64,000 nucleotides of DNA from Vibrio lentus (GCF_030409755.1 NZ_JAUFQE010000002.1:1798001-1862000); one strand, 5' to 3'. Shown: positions 52,779-60,465, counted from the stretch's first letter. Translations and numbers: made by a program. Notes: generated from the letters alone by a model not told the origin.

Positions 52779-54182
52779 CTATGCAGCCAATTTGTTGTGT
52801 CGTGACGCTATGTGCCTAAACGTTTCTTTATCCTCTAAAAAGCTAACGTAAGCTTCAGTTTCAGTATGTTTAGAATGCCCCATGAGCGATTGCAGCTCTC
52901 CTCTATGGAAGCTGTAGGGTAATTTGCTTTTTGAGGCTGTTCTGATCAGAAAATCTGTGGCAAACGTTGATCTAGTGTCATGAAATCTGTAGTACCAACT
53001 GGGGTGTTCCATCCTTATTTCAGCTCTGATTCCCGACCAAAATTTCTGGATTGTTTTCTTGCTATAATTGCCTGCTGAGTAAGAGCTAATGAATAATCGC
53101 GGATCATCATTAGATATATCATCATCTGACTTATTAATATTCTGCTCTGACTGGTCGTGTTCTAAATTTTCAGAATCCTTCTCATTTGCATCCTTAAGAG
53201 CCTGTGTTCGTATTGCAGATGATTTGTACTCAAAGAGCCGTTCCATTAGCTCCGTAGGTATCTCTGTTGTGCGGGTTTTGCTGTTCTTAGTTTCAACTCC
53301 TTCCTTGACATCTAGAACCAAAGAGCATGTTTCAGTATTATGCATAGGTTGGTAAATCGCACTCTCATTCAATGTGGCAATTTCATTGATTCTTAAGCCC
53401 CCTTTGATGCCAAGTTCAACCCATAGCTGTTGGGTTTCTGCCTGATAAAATTGCTTTTCTTTTCCAGAAGCACGATCTAACTTGCTGTTAAGGTATCGGT
53501 AGAGAATATCTTGATCTTCTTGCGTGATCGGCTTTAAAGACAAATGCCTCGGTATATCAATATCCTTGGGAAAGCCAGACATCAAGCTGTTGGTCTGGAC
53601 TGTGATCATGGTGTTCTTCGTTATATGACTAAGCATCTCATTTTCACCAAGATCATCTCTTTTTTGTCTTGGTATACGTGTAGTCTTGAATTCCAAAGGC
53701 TTACGGGAAGAACTCCACTTCAAAATCGCCTCTTTATTCAAAAACTTGTAATAACGAGCAATAGATCTAGCATATGTTTTAGCTGTGCTTAGTGATAAAT
53801 GACCTTTCTGGTATGCATTGTTTTTCACCAGAGCTTTAAGCACTTCACCAAACTGATGCACTACACCATCAGCAGGGTCTTTGAATACATCCCTATACGA
53901 CTTGCCCTCACCATCGAGCCATCTAGCGAACATCAGGAGAGCATATGCATCTGACGCAATGGATTTTGTTGTCTTCGCTCGATCCCTAAGAAAAAGGTTT
54001 GCAGGAAAGTCTAAATGACCATCTCCCCTGACTAGCAAAGGCACTTTTTTTCTTGACTTTGTCAATCTGAAATTTGGATATTCATCGCCATCTTCTTGTT
54101 TCACCACAAGGTTGGGATAAAGACAAACTTCAAAGTAACCAAGTCTAATCTTGCACTCACCATAAGATTCAGCTTCATGCAT
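52779..54182 (-). CDS. Tyrosine recombinase, IntA-like
   Basis: 467 residues from the ATG at 54182; two ATGs at 54188 and 54191 are alternatives and the frame is open to 54314. An N-terminal SAM-like DNA-binding domain (about 60-180) precedes a complete catalytic domain: Arg264 (KGGLRINEI), His401-xx-Arg404 (HDTRSTFA), His436 (MGHSKHTE) and Tyr445 (EAYVSF). First gene of the operon intA-tfp-intB-srap. A TAATAT hexamer about 20-30 bases upstream of the start may be a -10 box. Confidence 0.82.
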   Translation of the reverse strand: MHEAESYGECKIRLGYFEVCLYPNLVVKQEDGDEYPNFRLTKSRKKVPLLVRGDGHLDFPANLFLRDRAKTTKSIASDAYALLMFARWLDGEGKSYRDVFKDPADGVVHQFGEVLKALVKNNAYQKGHLSLSTAKTYARSIARYYKFLNKEAILKWSSSRKPLEFKTTRIPRQKRDDLGENEMLSHITKNTMITVQTNSLMSGFPKDIDIPRHLSLKPITQEDQDILYRYLNSKLDRASGKEKQFYQAETQQLWVELGIKGGLRINEIATLNESAIYQPMHNTETCSLVLDVKEGVETKNSKTRTTEIPTELMERLFEYKSSAIRTQALKDANEKDSENLEHDQSEQNINKSDDDISNDDPRLFISSYSAGNYSKKTIQKFWSGIRAEIRMEHPSWYYRFHDTRSTFATDFLIRTASKSKLPYSFHRGELQSLMGHSKHTETEAYVSFLEDKETFRHIASRHNKLAA

Positions 54183-54191
54183 AGTCATCAT

Positions 54192-54538
54192 TTCCAAGAA
54201 AACCACCAACCTCAATATTACATCCAAGCATTTAAAAACCACAAGGCAGCAACAGAAAAGAAAGGCAAACAGTCTACTTTGGTCACATTTTGATGACCTA
54301 CTTTTGATAAGCAACTTTACGCATTAAATTTTACTTATGTGTAAAGTTGTAAGGAACACGAAAATGGATGACTGCTTGCGTAACAGCAGCACAAGATAGA
54401 CAAACACTACTGTTCTCTAGGTGCGATAACCAACTGGAAACAGAGGGGGTAAGGTGTCTCCACGTAAATTAGCTGCAATGGTTGATATCTCACACACAGC
54501 CGTAGCTCTTGGCTTTACCTTTGGCTAAGGGAGTTACG
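54192..54538. promoter_or_regulatory. Control region upstream of the IntA-like gene
   Basis: About 350 bases before the IS. It contains an inverted AGGTCATCAAAAT copy (54287-54299) and a 9-bp inverted repeat CAACTTTAC ... GTAAAGTTG (54312-54320 and 54341-54349). The second arm extends to an 11-base match with the terminal motif at the element's right end (CAACTTTACAC). Short frames near 54364 and 54457 look like chance. Confidence 0.55.
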
Positions 54539-54583
54539 ATGGAAGATGTAGAAGAAAAAAGTGAAATAGCTAGGGCGTGTTGA
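54539..54583 (+). pseudogene. Small ORF interrupted by the IS5-family insertion
   Basis: An ATG with a good GGGAG site opens MEDVEEKSEIA and is cut by the IS. Removing the IS and one CTAG copy gives a 27-residue frame ending KQESPFL. No function recognised; it may be a small gene or chance. Confidence 0.3.
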
Positions 54584-55455
54584 TCTTTGCTGTACATTTC
54601 GCGTTCAACAATACATCGGTAACCACATTAACATGAATGCCAGCGATAACATGCTGGCATAATTCCTTTCTAGCTTGTCATATCTAATTGAAATAGCTCG
54701 ATAATGCTTAATTCTCCCAAAGGCATTTTCGACCAAGTGACGATACTTGTATAGACACCAATCCATACTGTCTTTGTCTATATCTTGTCCGTAATTGCGT
54801 TTAGCAATTACTGTTTCTCCGCCACGTTCCTTAACAAAAATGCGGAAAGGTTCGCTGTCATATCCTTTATCACAAACGATGGTATTCACTTCATCGAGTT
54901 GCTCAACTAAGCTTTCGGCATGCACTATATCGTGGCGTTGTCCTTCTGATAAATCAAAGCAAATCGGCAGGCCACCACTATCCACGGCTAAGTGAATTTT
55001 GGTTGAGTTGCCCCCGCGACTTTTTCCTATTTGCTCTGAGCTTTCAGTCGCTGCACCTGTACTATGCTGATGCGCTCGAACTATAGAGCCATCAAGAAAG
55101 ACCCATTCAAAATCTGCCATGCTAGATAAGCTTTTGAAAAGTTTATCTAAAACCCCTTTCTTTGACCAAAGATTAAATCGTCTGTAAACGGTACTCCACT
55201 CTCCGAACTCAGAGGGCAGATCCCGCCAAGGAATGCCTGTTCTCATTCGATAAAGTATTCCTTCAAATGTCATTCGATGTTCAGTTTTATCGTAAATACG
55301 ACCCGTACTTTTCATAACTTGGAGTAGCAGTTCCCAGCGAATATCAGTTAGCATTGTTCTTGGCATGGTATTGGTTATGGTTTTACTTTTGGCGAAGCAA
55401 ATTATAACTCTTTACCATGCTGTTCAAAAAACACTCACGAAAGATCAACACGCCC
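54573..55455 (-). mobile_element. IS5-family insertion sequence
   Basis: 883 bp bounded by 16-bp perfect inverted repeats GGGCGTGTTGATCTTT. Flanked by TA, or by CTAG if the ends are set two bases inward, which fits the YTAR target of IS5 relatives. One intact transposase gene. Nested inside the larger element. Confidence 0.88.
54605..55366 (-). CDS. IS5-family transposase
   Basis: 253 residues, intact and in a single frame. DUF4096-type N-terminal region (RMTFEGILYRMRTGIPWRDLP) followed by a DDE domain with Asp92 (FLDGSIVRAH), Asp166 (VCDKGYDS) and Glu213 (LVENAFGRIK with the following Arg and Lys). Fills nearly the whole IS. Confidence 0.92.
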   Translation of the reverse strand: MPRTMLTDIRWELLLQVMKSTGRIYDKTEHRMTFEGILYRMRTGIPWRDLPSEFGEWSTVYRRFNLWSKKGVLDKLFKSLSSMADFEWVFLDGSIVRAHQHSTGAATESSEQIGKSRGGNSTKIHLAVDSGGLPICFDLSEGQRHDIVHAESLVEQLDEVNTIVCDKGYDSEPFRIFVKERGGETVIAKRNYGQDIDKDSMDWCLYKYRHLVENAFGRIKHYRAISIRYDKLERNYASMLSLAFMLMWLPMYC

Positions 55456-55665
55456 TAGTAATCTATGTTCGGAAAGCACTGTTAAACAGGAATCACCCTT
55501 TCTATAAAGATGCATTCCTGAGTCCAGTAAAAAGCCCATAATATCTTTACTATCAATTCGTTAGTAAAGCCCCTTCCCTAACAACCATGCGAACAAGATC
55601 ACATGACTAACCTTTAGAATAATATTATATTGTTTACATAATACAGCAAGAAGAGAAACCAAAAA

Positions 55666-56547
55666 ATGCTAAAAGGATTTATGTCTCTATTTGAAGATAA
55701 GTTTTCTAAACAAAATATCTTGGCGCAATTAGACAAAGATATCGCTTCTGGAGAGGGATTTTGGACAAGATTCAACCAGCACGATTTTGACATAAGTAAA
55801 ACTAAGGAAGGGGATGATTTCAAATCAATAGTTCTTGTTCACATTAACTCCGCGATACTTGAGTATTGGCTTATCGAAAATAACTACGTTGAACCTCTAC
55901 TAAGAAAGCAAAGGCAGCTAACATATGTTGATGAGTATGGAGATAAAAATACAGATGATTTTGACAAGGAAATTGATAAATTTGTAAAAAAAAGAAGGTA
56001 CTCCATTGAAGACTACGTATATCAATCAGCTCCAAACTATTACAAAGAACTTGCTAAGTCATTTGACGGTGAGATCTATTTATTTACTGATGACTTAAGT
56101 GACTTACTATTAGGGATGAGTAGCGCTGTCTTTTCCGTGCTTTGGGATGCAGCAGAGACCTCAAGTGATACAGATAACTACCAAGAAGATAACGATGATA
56201 TTACACCATATGAGTATGAGAAACTGATATCACAAAGACTTACTGAGCTAGGTTGGGACTCTTACGCTACTAGCGGCTCAGGAGATCAAGGAGCAGATGT
56301 ACTAGCTGAAAAATATGGCGTTAGTATGGTAGTCCAGTGCAAAATGTACTCAAAGCCTGTAGGAAACAAAGCTGTTCAAGAAGTTTCTTCCGCTAGAGAT
56401 TACTATGAAAAAGATCTCGCACTAGTAGTAACAAATAATGACTTTACCAAGTCTGCACGCCAGTTAGCTGACTCTCAACAAGTTTACTTGTTACATGACT
56501 CTCAGATTGAAGAATTCGATTCGCTCCTGTTCGCAGAAGAGCAGTAG
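55666..56547 (+). CDS. Mrr-like restriction endonuclease-domain protein
   Basis: 293 residues. The N-terminal 170 residues are not recognised. Residues about 180-285 form an Mrr/PD-(D/E)XK domain: Glu185 in the first helix, GSGDQGADV with Asp211, QCK with Gln224 and Lys226, followed by KAVQEVSSARDYYEKDLALVVTNNDFT. Mrr-type enzymes cut modified or foreign DNA. It sits in the cargo region of the element, 37 bases before a membrane coiled-coil gene, suggesting a two-gene defence module. A downstream ATG at 55681 is an alternative start. Confidence 0.8.
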   Translation: MLKGFMSLFEDKFSKQNILAQLDKDIASGEGFWTRFNQHDFDISKTKEGDDFKSIVLVHINSAILEYWLIENNYVEPLLRKQRQLTYVDEYGDKNTDDFDKEIDKFVKKRRYSIEDYVYQSAPNYYKELAKSFDGEIYLFTDDLSDLLLGMSSAVFSVLWDAAETSSDTDNYQEDNDDITPYEYEKLISQRLTELGWDSYATSGSGDQGADVLAEKYGVSMVVQCKMYSKPVGNKAVQEVSSARDYYEKDLALVVTNNDFTKSARQLADSQQVYLLHDSQIEEFDSLLFAEEQ

Positions 56548-56584
56548 TTAGCTGCCCTGTCAGAACTCACAATAAGGAGATAAT

Positions 56585-57364
56585 ATGAATTTTTCCGATT
56601 TCTCAGTCATAGGTTTAATTGTTCTTGCGGTACAAGCTATCATTCTGGCGATTTATACTGGATATCTTAAGAATGGGTATCTCCCAGAAAAAGGGAAACT
56701 ACGAGCTTTAGCAGAAGAAAATGAAGATATACGCGAGAGACTAATTAAGAATACAGATATTGTGGAAAGCATACGTGACGATTTAGCAAACAAGTCATGG
56801 GCAATGCAGCAGGTATGGGCAGCAAAGAAAGCTTCATACGACCAAGTATGGAAGAACCTTCTAGATATGAAAGAGTATGTTTCTGACCGTATGGCCGTAG
56901 ATGGCTCATACTACGAAATCTTCATAAACAACTGTGGCTATTCTGGCATTGATGAAGACATGTACCCAGAAGAGCAAGTCAAAGACTATTATGAAACTGC
57001 TGACCAAGAAATTAAATTGGAAAAGGAAAAATTCAATCGAAAATACAATACTGAACAGTATGTTTCAGAGCTGGAACTAAAAAAGAAGCAGTATATCAAA
57101 AACCTGAATATATCCATCAATAACATAGAGTTACAGTCTATATACTTATCTCCTGATATAGCAAAGGTAAGCTCCTTCCTGAAAGAACTAGTTTCACACC
57201 AATTCAAAGATAACTCATATACATGGGAAAACTCTGAACAAGGGAGCCTCTCTATGTGGGAATGGTACGAGCACATATTAGAAGAGTATGAAAGGCTATC
57301 GAACGAGATAGATCAACAAATGCTGTACGTTAAAAACCTCGCGAAGCAGGAACTACATCTTTGA
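56585..57364 (+). CDS. Membrane-anchored coiled-coil protein
   Basis: 259 residues. One N-terminal TM segment (about 7-27, VIGLIVLAVQAIILAIYTGYL), then a long mostly helical, charged cytoplasmic part (about 38-70 and 125-165 with coiled-coil character, for example YVSELELKKKQYIKNLNISINN). No family recognised. It has a good AAGGAGA ribosome site and directly follows the Mrr-like gene, so the two are probably co-expressed. Confidence 0.6.
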   Translation: MNFSDFSVIGLIVLAVQAIILAIYTGYLKNGYLPEKGKLRALAEENEDIRERLIKNTDIVESIRDDLANKSWAMQQVWAAKKASYDQVWKNLLDMKEYVSDRMAVDGSYYEIFINNCGYSGIDEDMYPEEQVKDYYETADQEIKLEKEKFNRKYNTEQYVSELELKKKQYIKNLNISINNIELQSIYLSPDIAKVSSFLKELVSHQFKDNSYTWENSEQGSLSMWEWYEHILEEYERLSNEIDQQMLYVKNLAKQELHL

Positions 57365-57558
57365 GCAAAGAACTCTGACACTTATTTATTCAATTAATTC
57401 ATAGCACTGACACGCACTAGACTTAACCATTTAAATGTGTCGCTTCGCCCCAACTTCAAAGTTGGAATGCAATTATCCGCGAACAGAGGTAAAACTCTCA
57501 ACAGATAACAATGACTTGTACTGAGTGGCTCTGCTAGTCCTCAGAACAAGGATACAGC

Positions 57559-57657
57559 ATGGATCTAGCCAGTGTGTATTTGGCGGTAAGAGTCGCAACG
57601 GCAATCGTTGTGCTAGTCACTTCTTGCGTAAAACTTTACAAAGAGCTGCGTAAGTAA
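57559..57657 (+). CDS. 32-residue single-TM peptide
   Basis: MDLASVYLAVRVATAIVVLV followed by a Cys and a basic tail ending KELRK. The central hydrophobic run spans about residues 5-23. AAGGA lies seven bases before the ATG. Size and layout recall membrane-acting toxin peptides or small regulatory membrane proteins; no homolog is recognised. Confidence 0.4.
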   Translation: MDLASVYLAVRVATAIVVLVTSCVKLYKELRK

Positions 57658-57883
57658 ACTATAGGTCAAATGAAAATCAAAACTTACCCTTAACGGGTCT
57701 CAGGACAACCAAAGTGAGTTAGTCTTGAATACATCGAAAAATAAATCTTAAATTAGTAGCGTCTTCACCTCGCATGATTGCCGAGTTTGGCGCTCTCCTC
57801 ATAAAAACGAGAACTCACATTCAGAAAGAATAGCAGCGGTCATATTGCGCCAATTATGTGTAAATAATTCAGCCTCGTGTTGA

Positions 57884-58108
57884 TCATGCAACTACCTCCA
57901 CCGTACAGTGGTGAAGCCATCCATTTTCAACCAAGCTTCCAGCTTGAAATGTTCGATTCGAGGCATAATTCCACAGAAATAGATTTCCACTTACACTTTT
58001 TACACCTGTAATCACATGTAAAGTTCTAAGGTCGGATTCAACCTCTGGTTGCTCAACTATAGATTTCTTTTTTTGTTTTTTATCTTCCAAAAAACAGAAA
58101 GTCATCAT
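57884..58108 (-). CDS. Hypothetical 74-residue ORF, weakly SymE-like
   Basis: Starts ATGATGACT in a context (GGAGGTTTTCTCGAAAA) that resembles the start region of the IntA-like gene. Residues 28-74 (RTLHVITG ... [20 protein letters not shown]) loosely resemble the beta-strand, LxGxWLxxAGF and VxV pattern of SymE toxins, but the last strand is missing. It may be a truncated SymE-like toxin or a chance frame. Confidence 0.3.
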   Translation of the reverse strand: MMTFCFLEDKKQKKKSIVEQPEVESDLRTLHVITGVKSVSGNLFLWNYASNRTFQAGSLVENGWLHHCTVEVVA

Positions 58109-58158
58109 TTTTTCGAGAAAACCTCCACTTTTTTCGTGAATTTCAAACCCCCAACTTT

Positions 58159-58164
58159 ACACCT
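58159..58164 (+). repeat. Right 6-bp junction repeat (attR core)
   Basis: ACACCT, identical to the left junction, directly before pflB coding sequence resumes (TTAACGTTAACG). Confidence 0.85.
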
Positions 58165-58330
58165 TAACGTTAACGTTCTTAACCGCGAAACTCTTGAAGA
58201 CGCAGTTAAGCACCCAGAGAAATACCCTCAGCTAACAATCCGTGTATCTGGTTACGCTGTACGCTTCAACTCTCTGACTACAGAGCAGCAAGCTGACGTA
58301 ATCGCACGTACATTTACTGAATCTCTATAA
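58160..58330 (+). pseudogene. pflB: Displaced C-terminal tail of pflB (glycyl-radical domain)
   Basis: 56 codons plus stop encode [20 protein letters not shown] ... [12 protein letters not shown] ... ARTFTESL, the exact continuation of the truncated PFL at 44912-47035. The radical glycine and flanking residues are intact. It has no start codon of its own. The open frame does extend 37 codons left into the element, with only a TTG at 58049 as a possible start, so expression is doubtful. Confidence 0.93.
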
Positions 58331-58362
58331 GCTCACGCTTAATAGACAAGTAAAATGATATT

Positions 58363-58390
58363 AGCCCCGCCAATGTGCGGGGCTTTTTTA
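58363..58390 (+). terminator. Original pflB terminator
   Basis: AGCCCCGC/GCGGGGCTTTTTT hairpin after the pflB tail. Confidence 0.85.
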
Positions 58391-58533
58391 TATCACCCAG
58401 AAATTTATTATTTCGTCTTCACTATACGAAACGTCAGATTGAGCAAAAAAACCCGTCATCTATTCACTTTTTTTTCACACCTAAACTCTAATTACGGTAC
58501 TATCTTGGTTCATAATTTAAGAGTAACTGCTCC

Positions 58534-59535
58534 ATGAAATACCTGCGTTGTTTACCCCTGATCCTTCTCTCTTTTTCATCTTTAGCATCTGAGCGTTCTA
58601 CGCTAACTTTTGCTTTAGATAATGATGGTATTTTTGGTGTCGACCAAGACTATACCAATGGCTTATTTCTGGGTTACACATCGTCAAGTATTACGCCATA
58701 CAATTGGGTGAAACCATTGAGTCTTTCCTACTGGGGCGCAAGCTCTCTAGATAAATGGGAAATCACCATTGGCCACAAGATGTATACGCCTTCTGATATT
58801 GAGTTAGAAACGCCATCGGCTAATGACCGCCCATACGCAGGTTACCTACATACAGAATTTAACTACATCAGTTTGAACCCACAACAAGCCCAACGTTTTA
58901 ACATTACCTTCGGTACCACAGGCGAACGTGCGCTGTCTGAAGATGCTCAAAAGTTGGTTCACTCGATCACAAAATCAGATGAGCCTATGGGTTGGGAATA
59001 TCAGGTTGATGATGAGTGGGCGGGGAGCGTTGGTTATTTAAGTCATTTCAACCTAATGCGTAATCAAGCATTGGCGAATACTGACTACGAGATCTCTAAC
59101 GTTTCAGAGATCAATGTGGGTAACTTTAGAAGTGATATCTCGACTGGCTTTATGTTCCGTTGGGGCACTGACTTAGGCGGCAACTTTGGTGCAGCTAACA
59201 TCAGCACTGAAAACCCATTTAAAGCTGGCATGATTGGCGCATCTAATACGGGTTGGTTTACCTATGCTGGCCTTGAAGGACGTTACCGATTTAACGACCT
59301 AACAATCGAAGGTGATCGTTCAGGTGTCGACGAATACGCCAATAAAAATAGCCAAGATCCAGCTATCTACGACGTAACGTTAGAGAACATCCAAGCGACA
59401 GCCGTACTGGGTTTTGCTTGGTATAACCAATATGTTGGTGCCTCTTTCGCGCTAACGGCCAAAACGCCTGATTACGAAGAAGCGAAAGAATCAATGTACA
59501 CCACTGGCGGCATCACCATGTTTGCATTCTTCTAG
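58534..59535 (+). CDS. LpxR-like lipid A deacylase (DUF2219) outer-membrane protein
   Basis: 333 residues. Signal peptide MKYLRCLPLILLSFSSLA with cleavage near ASE. Family motifs: FALDNDGIFGVDQDYTNGLFLGYT and NDRPYAGYLH, which in LpxR contribute the active-site residues. C-terminal Phe (MFAFF) fits an outer-membrane beta-barrel. LpxR removes the 3'-acyloxyacyl chain of lipid A; activity not proven for this branch. It lies between pflB and pflA. Confidence 0.82.
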   Translation: MKYLRCLPLILLSFSSLASERSTLTFALDNDGIFGVDQDYTNGLFLGYTSSSITPYNWVKPLSLSYWGASSLDKWEITIGHKMYTPSDIELETPSANDRPYAGYLHTEFNYISLNPQQAQRFNITFGTTGERALSEDAQKLVHSITKSDEPMGWEYQVDDEWAGSVGYLSHFNLMRNQALANTDYEISNVSEINVGNFRSDISTGFMFRWGTDLGGNFGAANISTENPFKAGMIGASNTGWFTYAGLEGRYRFNDLTIEGDRSGVDEYANKNSQDPAIYDVTLENIQATAVLGFAWYNQYVGASFALTAKTPDYEEAKESMYTTGGITMFAFF

Positions 59536-59576
59536 CCACCAGCAAGGGCTTTCGTCCTTAACTTTTCAAGTTTAAC

Positions 59577-59615
59577 AAAGGCAATCATCTTCACAGGTGA
59601 TTGCCTTTATTTTTA
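59577..59615 (+). terminator. Terminator after the LpxR-like gene
   Basis: AAAGGCAATCA/TGATTGCCTTT hairpin with T-rich tail. Confidence 0.8.
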
Positions 59616-59699
59616 AAGACCTCGTTACCATTTGACCCTATTTTATGTACCGTTTTTGTAATAAAATAAACGGTATAAATTCCTCTACGAGAATAGCTC

Positions 59700-60440
59700 A
59701 TGTCTACAACTGGTCGCATTCACTCATTCGAATCTTGTGGTACCGTCGATGGCCCTGGTATCCGCTTCATCGTGTTTCTTCAAGGCTGCTTAATGCGTTG
59801 TATGTACTGCCATAATCGCGATACATGGGATCTTCATGACGGAAAGGAAGTAACGGTCGAAGAGATCATCAACGAAGCAAAATCATACCGTCATTTCATG
59901 AAAGCCTCTGGTGGTGGTATCACCTGTTCTGGTGGCGAAGCGATGCTACAACCTGAGTTTGTTCGTGACTTTTTCCGCGCAGCTCAAGCCGAAGGCATTC
60001 ACACCTGTCTTGATACTAATGGCTACATTCGTAAGCACACAGAAGTGATTGATGAAGTACTCGAAGCCTCTGATCTAGTGATGCTTGATCTTAAGCACAT
60101 GCGAGATGAGATTCACCACGATTTCATTGGTGTATCGAATAGACGTACTCTGGATTTTGCACGCTACCTACACAAAATCGGTAAGAAGACTTGGATTCGT
60201 TATGTGATTGTTCCTGGCTACACGGATACGCCTGAAGATGCTCATCTTCTTGGTGAATTCATCAAGGATATGGATAACATCGAGAAAGTAGAACTGCTTC
60301 CATACCACAAACTTGGTGCTCATAAATGGGAAGCTCTGGGTTACGACTACCCGCTTGAAGGTACAAACCCGCCAAGCAAAGAGAAAATGGACGAGATTGT
60401 TGCCGTTCTTAGTCAGTACCATTCAAACGTAAAATACTAA
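59700..60440 (+). CDS. pflA: Pyruvate formate-lyase activating enzyme PflA
   Basis: 246-residue radical SAM enzyme. The 4Fe-4S cysteines are Cys30, Cys34 and Cys37 (CLMRCMYC), with SAM-binding GGG/GGE motifs ([14 protein letters not shown]). Installs the glycyl radical on PFL and, in E. coli, on GrcA. With the split pflB here, GrcA would be its main useful substrate. Intact and normal length. Confidence 0.96.
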   Translation: MSTTGRIHSFESCGTVDGPGIRFIVFLQGCLMRCMYCHNRDTWDLHDGKEVTVEEIINEAKSYRHFMKASGGGITCSGGEAMLQPEFVRDFFRAAQAEGIHTCLDTNGYIRKHTEVIDEVLEASDLVMLDLKHMRDEIHHDFIGVSNRRTLDFARYLHKIGKKTWIRYVIVPGYTDTPEDAHLLGEFIKDMDNIEKVELLPYHKLGAHKWEALGYDYPLEGTNPPSKEKMDEIVAVLSQYHSNVKY

Positions 60441-60465
60441 TTTAGACTTACGTTAATAGTGATTT

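Larger units (their letters stand above)
47017..58164. mobile_element. Integrative element of about 11.1 kb inserted in pflB (SE-like, tyrosine-recombinase set)
   Basis: Boundaries come from the interrupted pflB frame. Both junctions carry ACACCT (47017-47022 and 58159-58164), which occurs once in the rebuilt pflB. Inside the repeats lie imperfect inverted arms: AGTTGGTAGTT on the left (47027-47037) and the complement of AGTTGGGGGTT on the right (58146-58156). Contents, left to right: AGGTCATCAAAA repeats, grcA, then on the minus strand a coiled-coil protein, IntB-like, Tfp-like and IntA-like genes. Beyond them are an IS5-family copy, an Mrr-like nuclease gene, a membrane coiled-coil gene and small ORFs. 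The gene set matches, from memory, strand-biased circularizing integrative elements (intA-tfp-intB-srap); Tn554-like elements are a more distant alternative. Confidence 0.9.

Noticed and set aside
54457..54531. GTG-started 24-codon frame (MSPRKLAAMVDISHTAVAL...) resembling the start of an HTH domain
   Set aside because: Too short for an HTH protein and no continuation in any frame; likely chance.
57452..57470. CCAACTTCAAAGTTGG palindrome after the coiled-coil gene
   Set aside because: Considered as an internal copy of the element end (CAACTTTAC), but the sequence differs after CAACTT and it lacks a T run for a terminator; left unassigned.
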